From contig DASXUT010000004.1 in NCBI GenBank assembly GCA_036504675.1, positions 1-53,485 of the forward strand: DNA of 53,485 bases, given 5' to 3'. Under the pieces are notes generated by a model. The model ran no database searches. It was given only the letters and a program-made list of their open reading frames with translations, and was not told the origin of the DNA. Both the position numbers and the translations under genes were made by a program. Positions within the stretch are counted from its first letter, which is position 1; the number at the start of each line of letters is the position of its first letter. The DNA is from Bacillota bacterium (GTDB lineage Bacteria; Bacillota; Sulfobacillia; JAJYWN01; JAJZPE01). Below are positions 1 through 7,552 of this stretch, one piece after another.

Positions 1-229
1 GACCGACCCGGACTCCGTCCCTGGCGGCCCGCTTTCTGGCCCGGTCGAGCATGCCCGGACTGATATCGATGGCCTTCACTCTGGCCTCCACCGGGTAATG
101 GGGGAAGTTGGCGCCCGCGCCGACCCCCAGTTCGAAGAGCCAGGCCCAAAGGTCGTAACGACGCTGAACGTGATCCAGCCGCCGGAGACGGGTCGGTCGA
201 TCCACCGGCCCGCGGTGGTCAGGGGTCAA
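1..229 (-). CDS. Class I SAM-dependent methyltransferase, N-terminal part (runs off the left edge)
   Basis: On the minus strand the reading frame gives the glycine-rich SAM-binding motif ELGVGAGANFPHYP, followed by AIDISPGMLDRARKRA, as in UbiE-like class I methyltransferases of the small Bacillota type. The 3' end lies beyond the window. The best start is a TTG at 229 that overlaps the comB stop codon and follows a G-rich Shine-Dalgarno sequence; a GTG at 205 is possible. Family members normally have about 30-35 residues between the RRYDLWAWLF segment and the LGVG motif. Here the two are fused directly, so the gene appears to carry an internal deletion and may be inactive. It would be co-transcribed with comB. 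Confidence 0.6.
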   Translation of the reverse strand, partial: MTPDHRGPVDRPTRLRRLDHVQRRYDLWAWLFELGVGAGANFPHYPVEARVKAIDISPGMLDRARKRAARDGVRVG

Positions 230-1053
230 TCCGGCCCCTCCCCCCGGCGCAGCCGGATGATCCCTTCGCTCCACACCGGGACCACGGGGATCGAATCGAG
301 AAGGGCACAGTAGTCGAGGTCGGCCGCGAAACCCAAGGACTGCAGATCCTGGCCGTGGTGGATCCGCCGGAGGGCTTCGGCCGGCCGGCCGCGGTAGTGG
401 CTGGCGATGGCCAGGGTGGCCCAACTGAGGTCGTCGTAGTCAGCCTCGAGGTCATAGCCGTCCAGATCGGCCGCCTCGGGCAGGGCTTCGAGGATCAACC
501 CCGCGGCCAGGGCATCCTCAAGGGAGAAGCTGCCCCGGGTGCCGGCGCAGATGATCACCAGGTCCCGACCCTCAGCGATGACCGCCCGGGCGACGGCCCC
601 GGCGTTGAGGACCGCTCCCATGAAGACCCTGGCGGCGGTCGAGGCGGCATGGACGGCCCTCGTCCCGTTGGTCGTGGTCAGGATGATGGTCTTGCCGGCG
701 ACCACGTCGGGAGTGTATTCGCGAGGTGAGTTGCCGAGGTCGAAGCCGGGGATGAGGACGGCCTTGCGTTCGCCCCCCAGGAGGACCCGCCCCCCGGGCA
801 TCGTTCGGGCCAGGGCCCGGGCTTCTTCGGGGGTGAGGACGGGGATGACCCCGTGGGCCCCGGCCGCCAGCGCGGCCACGATCGTGCTGGTCGCTCGAAG
901 GACGTCGATGACCACGGCGGTCAGACTGGGCAGAGCCGGGTCGCCGGCACGGTCGGCGGCCTCTTCGGCGGTTCCCCAGACGGCTACTTTCAGTTGCAGA
1001 CGGTGAGGCCGCTCAGGGTTGTGGCCCCTCCGACCGGTGATCGATTCAGCCAA
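226..1053 (-). CDS. comB: 2-phosphosulfolactate phosphatase family protein (ComB)
   Basis: The 275-residue product has the ComB signatures VIDVLRATSTIVAAL near residues 48-62, LLGGERK and GFDLGNSPREY near 91-112, and TTTNGTRAV near 125-133. ComB hydrolyses 2-phosphosulfolactate to sulfolactate, a step of coenzyme M synthesis in methanogens. In bacteria without coenzyme M the true substrate is often unclear, and no other coenzyme M gene is visible here. The start is uncertain: the TTG at 1053 adds about 20 residues upstream of the usual N-terminus, which begins near LKVAVWGT, where only CTG codons are available. It overlaps the downstream methyltransferase, suggesting an operon. Confidence 0.85.
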   Translation of the reverse strand: MAESITGRRGHNPERPHRLQLKVAVWGTAEEAADRAGDPALPSLTAVVIDVLRATSTIVAALAAGAHGVIPVLTPEEARALARTMPGGRVLLGGERKAVLIPGFDLGNSPREYTPDVVAGKTIILTTTNGTRAVHAASTAARVFMGAVLNAGAVARAVIAEGRDLVIICAGTRGSFSLEDALAAGLILEALPEAADLDGYDLEADYDDLSWATLAIASHYRGRPAEALRRIHHGQDLQSLGFAADLDYCALLDSIPVVPVWSEGIIRLRRGEGPD

Positions 1054-1164
1054 TCATCGTCACTCACTTTCGTCTGAGGGCTGCAGGGGCGCCGGGCTCC
1101 GGCCGGGCAGGACTCTTCCCTGCTACCGGCGAAATGCCCCGGCGAAGGGCGAAGGGGGACGGTC

Positions 1165-1863
1165 ATGCGCGGCCACCGCTTCAGGCATCTGCTTTCCAAA
1201 CAGAACAGCGTCGACTTCGCCCGGCTCGAGCCGGGGGACATCGTCCTGTGCGCCAACCCGCACGACGCCTCGCTCCTGCGAACTTTTCTCTTCTGGTCGC
1301 ACGCCGGCCTCTACACCGGCCTTCCTGAAGCGGCCAAGGCCTTCGTCGACGCGGTCGATCTGCCGGTCCGACGCCGGAGCGAGCGCCGGCTCCCCTGGCA
1401 AAGGGTGCGCTTCACAAGCAAGCGTATGTACCTATCATACGTCGATATTCTGGTCCTTCGTGTGGACTGCTCGAAGGAAAAACGGGAAGCAGCCGCCGCC
1501 TTCGCCGTGGCCCAGGTCGGCAAGCCCTTCCCTCGTCACCTCTTCAGGACCTTCTTCCGGCTCCATGACCAGACTGCCTTCACCTGCACGTCCCTGGTTT
1601 ATCATGCCTACCGCGGGCAGGGCGTGGACCTGTCCCCCCGAATCCTCCTCGGCCGGACCATCCCCTGGCCTTCATCCCTGGCCCGGCACCCCCGAATCGA
1701 GGAGGTCGCCCGGGGGACGCGCTGGCGCCCGATCCCCCTGTCCGTTCGCAATTGGCGCCCGATCATCCAGCGCCTGTGGTTCCGTTACGTCATCCGGACG
1801 CAGATCATCCTCAATCTGAAGCCGAGCCGGCCCGCTCCGGAGCCGGGCGAGGCGCCCCGATGA
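1165..1863 (+). CDS. YiiX/YebB-like permuted NlpC/P60 cysteine hydrolase
   Basis: The 232-residue protein has the layout of circularly permuted papain-like hydrolases of the YiiX/YaeF group. An N-terminal GDIVLC strand is followed by the histidine in FWSHAGLYTG near residue 46, and the catalytic cysteine lies in FTCTSLVYHAY near residue 140. Family members hydrolyse amide or ester bonds, often near the cell envelope, but no signal peptide is visible here. The ATG at 1165 has a GGGGGA ribosome binding site. The 3' end overlaps the convergent transporter gene by 53 bases. The substrate cannot be told from sequence. Confidence 0.7.
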   Translation: MRGHRFRHLLSKQNSVDFARLEPGDIVLCANPHDASLLRTFLFWSHAGLYTGLPEAAKAFVDAVDLPVRRRSERRLPWQRVRFTSKRMYLSYVDILVLRVDCSKEKREAAAAFAVAQVGKPFPRHLFRTFFRLHDQTAFTCTSLVYHAYRGQGVDLSPRILLGRTIPWPSSLARHPRIEEVARGTRWRPIPLSVRNWRPIIQRLWFRYVIRTQIILNLKPSRPAPEPGEAPR

Positions 1864-3211
1864 AACGCCTCGGCCAGTCGGAGACCCGGCGCCTGTCCGG
1901 AGGATAGGCCAGAAAAACCAATCCGGCAAGGAAGAAGAAGAACCCGGCCGCGGGGCCCATCAGGTAGATCCCGGCCGGGTTTTGCATGCTGTAGCCGAAG
2001 CGGCCAAAGAGCCATCCCAGGACAGCCGTGGAGACGGCCATGGCCGCGTTCTGTAGGATGTTCTGGACGCCGTAGTACATAGCCTCTCGGCGTTTGCCGG
2101 TGACCAGCTCGTCGAAGTCGATGCAGTCCGAGATGAGCGGGTTGGGTAGCATGTAGAGGGCCGACAGGGGCACGCCGACAGCGGCCATCAGGGCCAGGCC
2201 CTGGACCATCGGGGAGAACGGCAGAGGTACCCGCCCGACCAGGAAGAACAGTGGAAAGAGGGCGGCGATGGCCAGGATGGCCCAGGTGTAGAGGCGCTTC
2301 TTGCCGACCCTGGGGGCCAGCTTGGACATCAGCGGGAAGCAAGCCACAGCCGTCGCCAGGTGAGCTCCGAGGAACAGCCCGACCGACCCCTCGGACTGCT
2401 TGAGGACCACGGTGACGTAATACGGGAGCCCGCCCATGACGGCGTTAAAGCCGACGTAGAAGAGGGCCATGTTCAGCTCATAGGCCAGGAACGGACCGTT
2501 CGTGAAGGTCTTCAGGAGCATGTCCCAAAAGCCCATCCCAACCGCGTCCCGGGCGGTCTTGGGGGTCTCCCTTATGGTCAGGAACGGAAGGTAGATGAGG
2601 ACCAGGGCGACCGCCCCCATGGCCCAGGCCATCCCCCTGAACCCAAACCGCTCGATCAGCAAGCCCGAGCCCACGGCGGCGATGGCCGTGGTGACCATGG
2701 CGAAAAAGGCCCCCCAGGTCGAGACGCCGATCCGTTCATCATCGGTGCGGGCGATCTCGGGCAGGAGGGCCATCAGCGGGTTGAAGACCGCGGTGTAGAA
2801 AACAAAGAACGCGTTGATAACCATCGCGAAGTAGATGGTGTTGGCCAGGCTCACCTGGCCATGGGGCGGAGTCCAGAGGAGCCAGTAGATAATCACCATC
2901 GGCAGGCCGAGGCCCAGGACATAGGGCATCCGACGTCCGAAGCGTCCGGTCGTCCGATCGCTGAGGAAGGCCACGGGCAGGTCGGCCAGGGCATCGACGA
3001 TCCGGCCGAGGAGCAGGATGGCGGTGAAGGCGGCGATGGGGATGAGCGGCGTGCCACCCTTCCCCGGCGGCGGGGCGTAGAAGTACATCACCCACGTGAC
3101 GACCGTGGTGTTCAGCAGGAGCCCGGAACTCGTCCCGGCGGCGTAGGTGATCATTTGGATCGGTCGCAGGGGCCGACGGGAGGTCCGGGACAGGGTCTGG
3201 TCGTCCCTCAT
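1811..3211 (-). CDS. MFS transporter of the GPH (MelB-like) cation symporter type
   Basis: This 466-residue, roughly 12-helix membrane protein has the hallmark GPH motif after helix 2: GRIVDALADLPVAFLSDRT followed by GRFGRRMPYVL. In melibiose/glucuronide-type symporters this region forms the cation site and the cytoplasmic loop. The ATG at 3211 is preferred over upstream in-frame codons because it follows an AAAGGGGTG ribosome binding site. The likely substrate class is a glycoside or similar small solute, but there is no neighbouring sugar enzyme to specify it. It is convergent with the YiiX-like gene and overlaps its end. Confidence 0.8.
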   Translation of the reverse strand: MRDDQTLSRTSRRPLRPIQMITYAAGTSSGLLLNTTVVTWVMYFYAPPPGKGGTPLIPIAAFTAILLLGRIVDALADLPVAFLSDRTTGRFGRRMPYVLGLGLPMVIIYWLLWTPPHGQVSLANTIYFAMVINAFFVFYTAVFNPLMALLPEIARTDDERIGVSTWGAFFAMVTTAIAAVGSGLLIERFGFRGMAWAMGAVALVLIYLPFLTIRETPKTARDAVGMGFWDMLLKTFTNGPFLAYELNMALFYVGFNAVMGGLPYYVTVVLKQSEGSVGLFLGAHLATAVACFPLMSKLAPRVGKKRLYTWAILAIAALFPLFFLVGRVPLPFSPMVQGLALMAAVGVPLSALYMLPNPLISDCIDFDELVTGKRREAMYYGVQNILQNAAMAVSTAVLGWLFGRFGYSMQNPAGIYLMGPAAGFFFFLAGLVFLAYPPDRRRVSDWPRRFIGAPRPAPERAGSASD

Positions 3212-3298
3212 GGGGTCACCCCTTTCCCGCCGGAGTTCTTCGCCGCCGACGCCCCCCACCCCTTCAGCGGGGGGGGGTTTGTCCAGGATGGGCGCCTC

Positions 3299-3778
3299 CT
3301 AACTACGACGTTTGGCGGCAATCGCGGTGAAGGCGGCGAGGAGGACGCCCGCCGCGATGAACATGCCGACGGCCCCAAGTAGCTGACCGAACACCAAGAG
3401 GGCCAAGCCGGCCAGGGTCATCAGGCCGTTGGTCCACAGATCGACCCCGGCCATCTCCCCCCCGCCCATCTTCCAGACGAAGTGGAGGTGGCTGACGTAA
3501 CGCACGGCGAGAAGGATGACTAGTAATGGAGCCAGCGGTGACGCCCAGAGGTCGCCGTTTCCGTTCCTCAGGCCGTCCCACAGCCAGAGGGCCACGCCGA
3601 CCAAGGAGACGACGTTGAGGGTCAACGAAGCGCTCTTCTGGTCGGCCGCGATGGCCCGTTCGTCGGCGGCGACGGTCCCGCTTCGACGGGCCCGCCAGGC
3701 GGTCCAGGCGAGGGCCCCGAGCACGGCGACGACGGCGGCGCCGATGGCGATGAGGTAGGTCAAGATGGTTGGGTTCAT
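3299..3778 (-). CDS. DUF2178-like membrane protein, second of a paralogous pair
   Basis: This 159-residue protein has four hydrophobic segments. A conserved acidic patch AADERAIAADQKS separates the first from the second, as in DUF2178-type proteins that sit beside small Xre regulators. It is clearly related to the upstream gene product: both share DER, then about 28 residues to a W-D/I pair, SPL-PL, and a WKMGGG or WRMGGG motif in the third helix region. Its ATG overlaps the upstream gene by four bases, so the two are translationally coupled. The function is unknown; the context suggests a membrane module under control of the Xre protein. Confidence 0.65.
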   Translation of the reverse strand: MNPTILTYLIAIGAAVVAVLGALAWTAWRARRSGTVAADERAIAADQKSASLTLNVVSLVGVALWLWDGLRNGNGDLWASPLAPLLVILLAVRYVSHLHFVWKMGGGEMAGVDLWTNGLMTLAGLALLVFGQLLGAVGMFIAAGVLLAAFTAIAAKRRS

Positions 3779-4329
3779 TGTTTGCCTCCTTCAGATGTCG
3801 GAGAGCTAGGCCCGGATCCGGCTCGGCCATCGGGCGAGACGCGCGGCCGGGTGTAGCCGGTGGCCCAGAAGACTATGGTGAGAACAACCGAACTGATGAG
3901 CATATACCAAGCTCCAGCGATTTGTCCAGTAAAGAGGAGGCCCAGGGCGACGGCGGCCATTAGCAGCGTCGTCCAGGGTCGGTCGCCAAGGATGTCCCCA
4001 CCGCCCATTCGCCAGGCGAAGAAGGCGCGGCTGGCCAGGAAAGCGACAAAGAAGGTGGCGATGAGGGGCGTCAATGGCGAACGCCATGGGCCGGTCCGTA
4101 GCGACGAACCTTCCCACGGACGGAGATCGATGATCCAAAGGATGAAGGCGGCGGTGACGACCACCCAAAGCGTGGCTTCGGAGCTTCGAAAGCGAATCTC
4201 CTTGGTGCGCTCGTCTGGCGCCTCGCTGAAGCCTCGCTTCCGCCAGCCGGTAACGATGATCGATAGGGCGGCGGCCGAACCAATAGCCGCTCCCAACAGT
4301 TCTGGCCAGTGTCCAGCCCAACCTTCCAT
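3775..4329 (-). CDS. DUF2178-like membrane protein, first of a paralogous pair
   Basis: The 184-residue protein has four predicted membrane helices, the APDERTKEIRFRSSEATL segment after helix 1, SPLTPLIATFF in helix 3 and FFAWRMGGGD. It matches the next gene in layout and motifs, so the pair probably arose by tandem duplication. The ATG at 4329 overlaps the stop of the Xre regulator (TGATG), indicating coupled translation of the three-gene operon. The C-terminal tail is polar and low in complexity. No enzymatic motif is visible, so no function is assigned beyond membership in an Xre-linked membrane protein family. Confidence 0.65.
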   Translation of the reverse strand: MEGWAGHWPELLGAAIGSAAALSIIVTGWRKRGFSEAPDERTKEIRFRSSEATLWVVVTAAFILWIIDLRPWEGSSLRTGPWRSPLTPLIATFFVAFLASRAFFAWRMGGGDILGDRPWTTLLMAAVALGLLFTGQIAGAWYMLISSVVLTIVFWATGYTRPRVSPDGRAGSGPSSPTSEGGKQ

Positions 4330-4547
4330 CAGCCCTTCCTCCCCTTCGGGCCGTATTCGAAGATGCCCTCGATCGGGCGACTGAAGAATCTCGCCAACTT
4401 GAAGGCTAGCTCCAGAGTGGGGTTATACTTGTCGTTCTCGATGGCGTTGATCGTCTGGCGGGTCACCCCGACCTCGGCGGCCAGCTGATCCTGGGTCAGC
4501 CCGTCCGCGTCGCGCAGTTCCCTGATGTAGTTCTTCAGATGGGTCAC
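4329..4547 (-). CDS. Small Xre-family transcriptional regulator (YozG-like)
   Basis: This protein of about 72 residues is a single helix-turn-helix domain. It has the family pattern DGLTQDQLAAEVGVTRQTIN, then AIENDKYNPTLELAFKLARF and IEGIFEY. Such stand-alone Xre regulators usually repress their own operon, which often encodes small membrane proteins, as here. No ATG exists near the N-terminus. I chose the GTG at 4547; a TTG at 4565 is also in frame, but it would lie only about 11 bases from the predicted transcription start and inside a putative operator. Two palindromes in its promoter are the likely binding sites. Confidence 0.85.
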   Translation of the reverse strand: MTHLKNYIRELRDADGLTQDQLAAEVGVTRQTINAIENDKYNPTLELAFKLARFFSRPIEGIFEYGPKGRKG

Positions 4548-4559
4548 CCCCGCCGTTGG

Positions 4560-4577
4560 TGTCAAAAGTTCTTTACA
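4560..4577 (-). promoter_or_regulatory. Candidate operator O2 of the Xre regulator
   Basis: Read on the minus strand this is TGTAAAGAACTTTTGACA, an imperfect dyad differing at two of 18 bases from the copy at 4606-4623. It falls around the predicted transcription start. The repetition, the dyad symmetry (TGT-AARA--TYTT-ACA) and the position suggest the binding site of the Xre protein encoded just downstream. Confidence 0.55.
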
Positions 4578-4582
4578 CCCAT

Positions 4583-4611
4583 ATCCTATCCAACCCCGAT
4601 CTTCTTGTCAA
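4583..4611 (-). promoter_or_regulatory. Promoter of the Xre/DUF2178-like operon
   Basis: On the minus strand a perfect -35 TTGACA (4606-4611) is followed after 17 bases by TAGGAT (4583-4588), a four-of-six match to the -10 consensus. Transcription would start near 4576 and give a short leader before the regulator gene. Confidence 0.65.
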
Positions 4612-4623
4612 GACTTCTTTACA
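4606..4623 (-). promoter_or_regulatory. Candidate operator O1 of the Xre regulator
   Basis: The minus-strand sequence TGTAAAGAAGTCTTGACA is a dyad, TGTnAAGA-nn-TCTTnACA, whose right arm contains the -35 hexamer. Binding here would block RNA polymerase, consistent with autorepression. The second copy lies 46 bases downstream. Confidence 0.6.
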
Positions 4624-4795
4624 TCGCCCCGGCTCGTTCCGGCCCCGGGCGAGTCCGTCCTCATCGTCGAGGAGGTCGATACGGGCGGCCGAATACGGAA
4701 GAAGGGTGACCGTAGCTTGGTCCCCTTCCCCGCTATGACATCCAAACTATGAAGTTGGTCATGCACCCGGACCGGACCGGCAAGCACGCACCGGC

Positions 4796-5407
4796 CTAAA
4801 GCTTGAGACTGATCGTCAACCCGTCACCGATGGGTAGAATCGTGCTATACAGCCTCGGGTCGGCGAAGACGATCTGATTATAGCGATGGACCGGGTCGCT
4901 GAGAGCTGCTGGCACCCCCATTGGCTTGAACGAGGCGTCATCGGCGACCACCAGGCCACCCGGCCTGACCAGGGCGATGCACCGTTCGAGCATCTCCGGG
5001 TAGAGGGCCTTGTCGGAGTCCTGGAGGATGAGGTCGAAGGGGCCGGCCAGCCGTTCGGCGACCTCTTTGGCGTCCCCCCGGATCAGGTCGACGTAGCCGG
5101 ACAGGCCGGCGGCGGCCAGGTTCTTCTGGGTCTCGGCGTACAGGTCGGGCCTGAGCTCGATCGAGGTCAGGTGGCCACCCGTGGCCTTGACGGCGGTCGC
5201 CAGCCAGACCGTCGAATAACCGAGGCAGGTACCGAACTCGAGGACCCGCTTGGCGTTTGCCATCCTGATCAACAGGCCGAGGAGGCGGCCGACATCCGGG
5301 CCGATGGTCGGTTGGATGTCCTCGCGGGCCTCATCCTGCTCGGCGATGGCCCGCAAGTATGGGTGGTCGAGTCTGACGAAGTCATGGATGTAAGTCAGCT
5401 TGTCCAA
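4796..5407 (-). CDS. O-methyltransferase of the COMT/Methyltransf_3 family
   Basis: The 203-residue protein has the typical order of bacterial class I O-methyltransferases: RVLEFGTCLGYSTVWLA (SAM motif I, about residues 54-70), SIELRPDLYAETQKNL (motif with the acidic ribose-binding residue), DLIRGDAKEV, FDLILQDSDKALYPE (metal-binding DxDK-like region) and LVRPGGLVVADD. The TTG at 5407 is chosen because AGGTGG lies six bases upstream; an ATG at 5431 lacks such a site. Members methylate catechol-like hydroxyls with Mg2+, but the acceptor here is unknown. It appears to be a single-gene unit. Confidence 0.85.
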   Translation of the reverse strand: MDKLTYIHDFVRLDHPYLRAIAEQDEAREDIQPTIGPDVGRLLGLLIRMANAKRVLEFGTCLGYSTVWLATAVKATGGHLTSIELRPDLYAETQKNLAAAGLSGYVDLIRGDAKEVAERLAGPFDLILQDSDKALYPEMLERCIALVRPGGLVVADDASFKPMGVPAALSDPVHRYNQIVFADPRLYSTILPIGDGLTISLKL

Positions 5408-5612
5408 TTGTCCCACCTCGTTGCCGCACATGCAGGACGGCGTATGGTAAGCTTTGACTCCACGAGTGTCTCGGGGTCAGTATGCCATGGCCGAACCAAG
5501 GTCGGTTCTCAATGTCACTGATTGGGCCAACAGGAACGGATCCCATCATTGCACTGCTTTGGATTGAGGTGGCGAGCGGTGTCGAATATTGTCATTCAAT
5601 TCCAAACTTTTA

Positions 5613-5642
5613 TTGGCAGGAAATTGGTAGTAGGGGCATAAT
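5613..5642 (+). promoter_or_regulatory. Candidate promoter of the PHP-domain gene
   Basis: TTGGCA (5613-5618) and CATAAT (5637-5642) are separated by 18 bases, in an AT-rich stretch about 45 bases upstream of the start codon. Each hexamer matches five of six consensus positions. Confidence 0.5.
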
Positions 5643-5684
5643 ATACCAACTGGTCCCAAATTGTTATATCAAGGAGGACTGCGT

Positions 5685-7259
5685 ATGCGTCTTGTGGCAA
5701 GAAGAGTCGGAGTGCTCTTGACTTTCGCTTTGCTGCTTGCTACCCTTTCGGCGTCTCCCGTCGTGGCCCAAGGCGTACCCCCAGAGTCGGGCGTCTACAT
5801 CCAAAAGTCTCTGCAGTTCTTCGATGTCAGCGCGACCGAGATTCCGATTGGAGCCGTGGTCGCCAACTTCGCAGGCAACCAGTCTACAGTCATAAGGGTC
5901 AAAGTAAGCGTTGGACCTTCGAGTGTTCAACAAGTAGGCACGTGGCGCGCCCTTGAGGTTGGGCAAACGTTCTCGGATCGGCCATCCTTCGAACGTGCTT
6001 GGGAAGCCCATCAGTCTCCGGGTACAAAAGTCGGTTCGGTCTCCGCTTTGGCAAAATCAGTAAACGAACTACTTCTCTCTTCAAGCAGCAAGTTTGACTC
6101 CATATGCATAAATGTACCCAAACCAGTTGGAGCAAAGCCTGGGGATAAGTACGCAGTAGCCGTCGAAGCTACTCTTGACTCGGGGCAGACCATGACATCT
6201 ACTGCAACAGCCGTGGCTCAATCCGTCAACGCCCCCTCCGGCTGGATTCTTGGGGATACTCACATACACTCGACATACTCGGATGGCATACAGCTATCCG
6301 ATATCAGAACACGGGCAACGAGCCTGGGGCACTCCTTCACCTATGTTACCGACCACATCGATCTCATTAGGTCTGGTGCCGGGTGGCTCAACTACTATCT
6401 CAATGTTTCCAACGCTTCCGTGCTCCCGTATGTGATGGTACCTGGCCTTGAAGTCACCTGTAGTGATGCAAATGGCGATGGGAAATACGACGGCGACGCA
6501 CTGGGGTATGGGCTGCCGTCGGATCGTGATCCGGTGAATGTCCAGAACAAGAGCCAGGGATGTGCCCTAACGGTCAGCAGTATCCAGGACTATGGTGGAT
6601 TTGCCTCCGCCGGTGTGGCTCACCCCAGTGGCAACCCTTCATGGGCATACAAAGGGACGGGCTATAAGAGCGTCCAGACCCTCGGCGACCCGTTCACCAA
6701 CGGCGATAGTCAGCCATTTTGGACGGACTCGATAGGGACTTATCCCAACTCCTGCAGGCCGGCGGCCACAGCTGGCTCGGATCTGCACTACTCTTGGCAG
6801 TCAATGGGCCCTGCCACATGGTTGTACTCGCCCGGCTGGTCTTCTGCGACAACGGTAAGCGCCAAGCAGAGCGCTGTTTCACAGGCCCTCTTTGAGGGCA
6901 AGAGTGCAGCCACGGAAGAAGCAGACCTGGCCCATTTTCTCCTGGGAGGCCAATACCCTGGCGCAGACATTTTCGCTGCAGCTGGCACTACGGCCTACTA
7001 CAGTGTCTATCTCTATGCTCCCAACAACGGCTATCAGGTTCAGATGACCTGGGACTTCTACCGCGGGCTAACCCGCATAAACGGAGGTACGACCCCCGTC
7101 CTATCAAGCGGATCAAGCTATTCCTGGGCCAACCTAGCTACGACCGCGCAGTCGGGAAGGTATGGCTATTATCTTGTCGTGCGGTTCGATTATCTGAGCG
7201 GGGGAACCGTGGTGTTCTCGAACACAGCGTATTGCGGTCCCAGCTACATACACCAGTAG
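5685..7259 (+). CDS. Exported PHP-domain metal-dependent phosphoesterase-like protein
   Basis: The start at 5685 has a textbook AAGGAGGA site six bases upstream. The product (524 residues) begins with a signal peptide (RRVGVLLTFALLLATLS, cleavage likely after VVA). A PHP domain occupies about residues 185-375 with the metal ligands GDTHIHSTYSDG, YVTDHID, VPGLEVTC, VAHPSGNP and AGSDLHY. The full ligand set suggests an active metal-dependent hydrolase acting outside the membrane. The C-terminal 120 residues look like a beta-rich binding domain. Base composition is clearly more AT-rich than most of the window, a hint of transfer. The substrate is unknown. Confidence 0.8.
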   Translation: MRLVARRVGVLLTFALLLATLSASPVVAQGVPPESGVYIQKSLQFFDVSATEIPIGAVVANFAGNQSTVIRVKVSVGPSSVQQVGTWRALEVGQTFSDRPSFERAWEAHQSPGTKVGSVSALAKSVNELLLSSSSKFDSICINVPKPVGAKPGDKYAVAVEATLDSGQTMTSTATAVAQSVNAPSGWILGDTHIHSTYSDGIQLSDIRTRATSLGHSFTYVTDHIDLIRSGAGWLNYYLNVSNASVLPYVMVPGLEVTCSDANGDGKYDGDALGYGLPSDRDPVNVQNKSQGCALTVSSIQDYGGFASAGVAHPSGNPSWAYKGTGYKSVQTLGDPFTNGDSQPFWTDSIGTYPNSCRPAATAGSDLHYSWQSMGPATWLYSPGWSSATTVSAKQSAVSQALFEGKSAATEEADLAHFLLGGQYPGADIFAAAGTTAYYSVYLYAPNNGYQVQMTWDFYRGLTRINGGTTPVLSSGSSYSWANLATTAQSGRYGYYLVVRFDYLSGGTVVFSNTAYCGPSYIHQ

Positions 7260-7552
7260 AGCTGTCGACCGGATTTTGCGCGGGCTTGATGGCAAGCTCT
7301 TCCGTCTTGACCGGGAGAGCTTGCCGATTGTTGGCAGTAACCGGACACCGTCGTCCCGGAAGCACAAAGCCCCGGGAGTAACCGACAACCATATTCGATC
7401 GTCTAGAACAAAAGGAACCCACGTGACATCGAAGAATATGGGGACTTGGACATGTGCCGTGGTGCCTGGTTCCGGCAAATCCGATGGGGAAGGAATCCAT
7501 TTGAGCTTTCAGAGAGGATATGGCGCCGAGGGGCGCTAGGCAGGTGGTGGCC

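Noticed and set aside
7276-7539. Small frame of 87 codons between the PHP and propeller genes
   Set aside because: It has no ribosome binding site and an unlikely composition, and it overlaps the possible start of the propeller gene.
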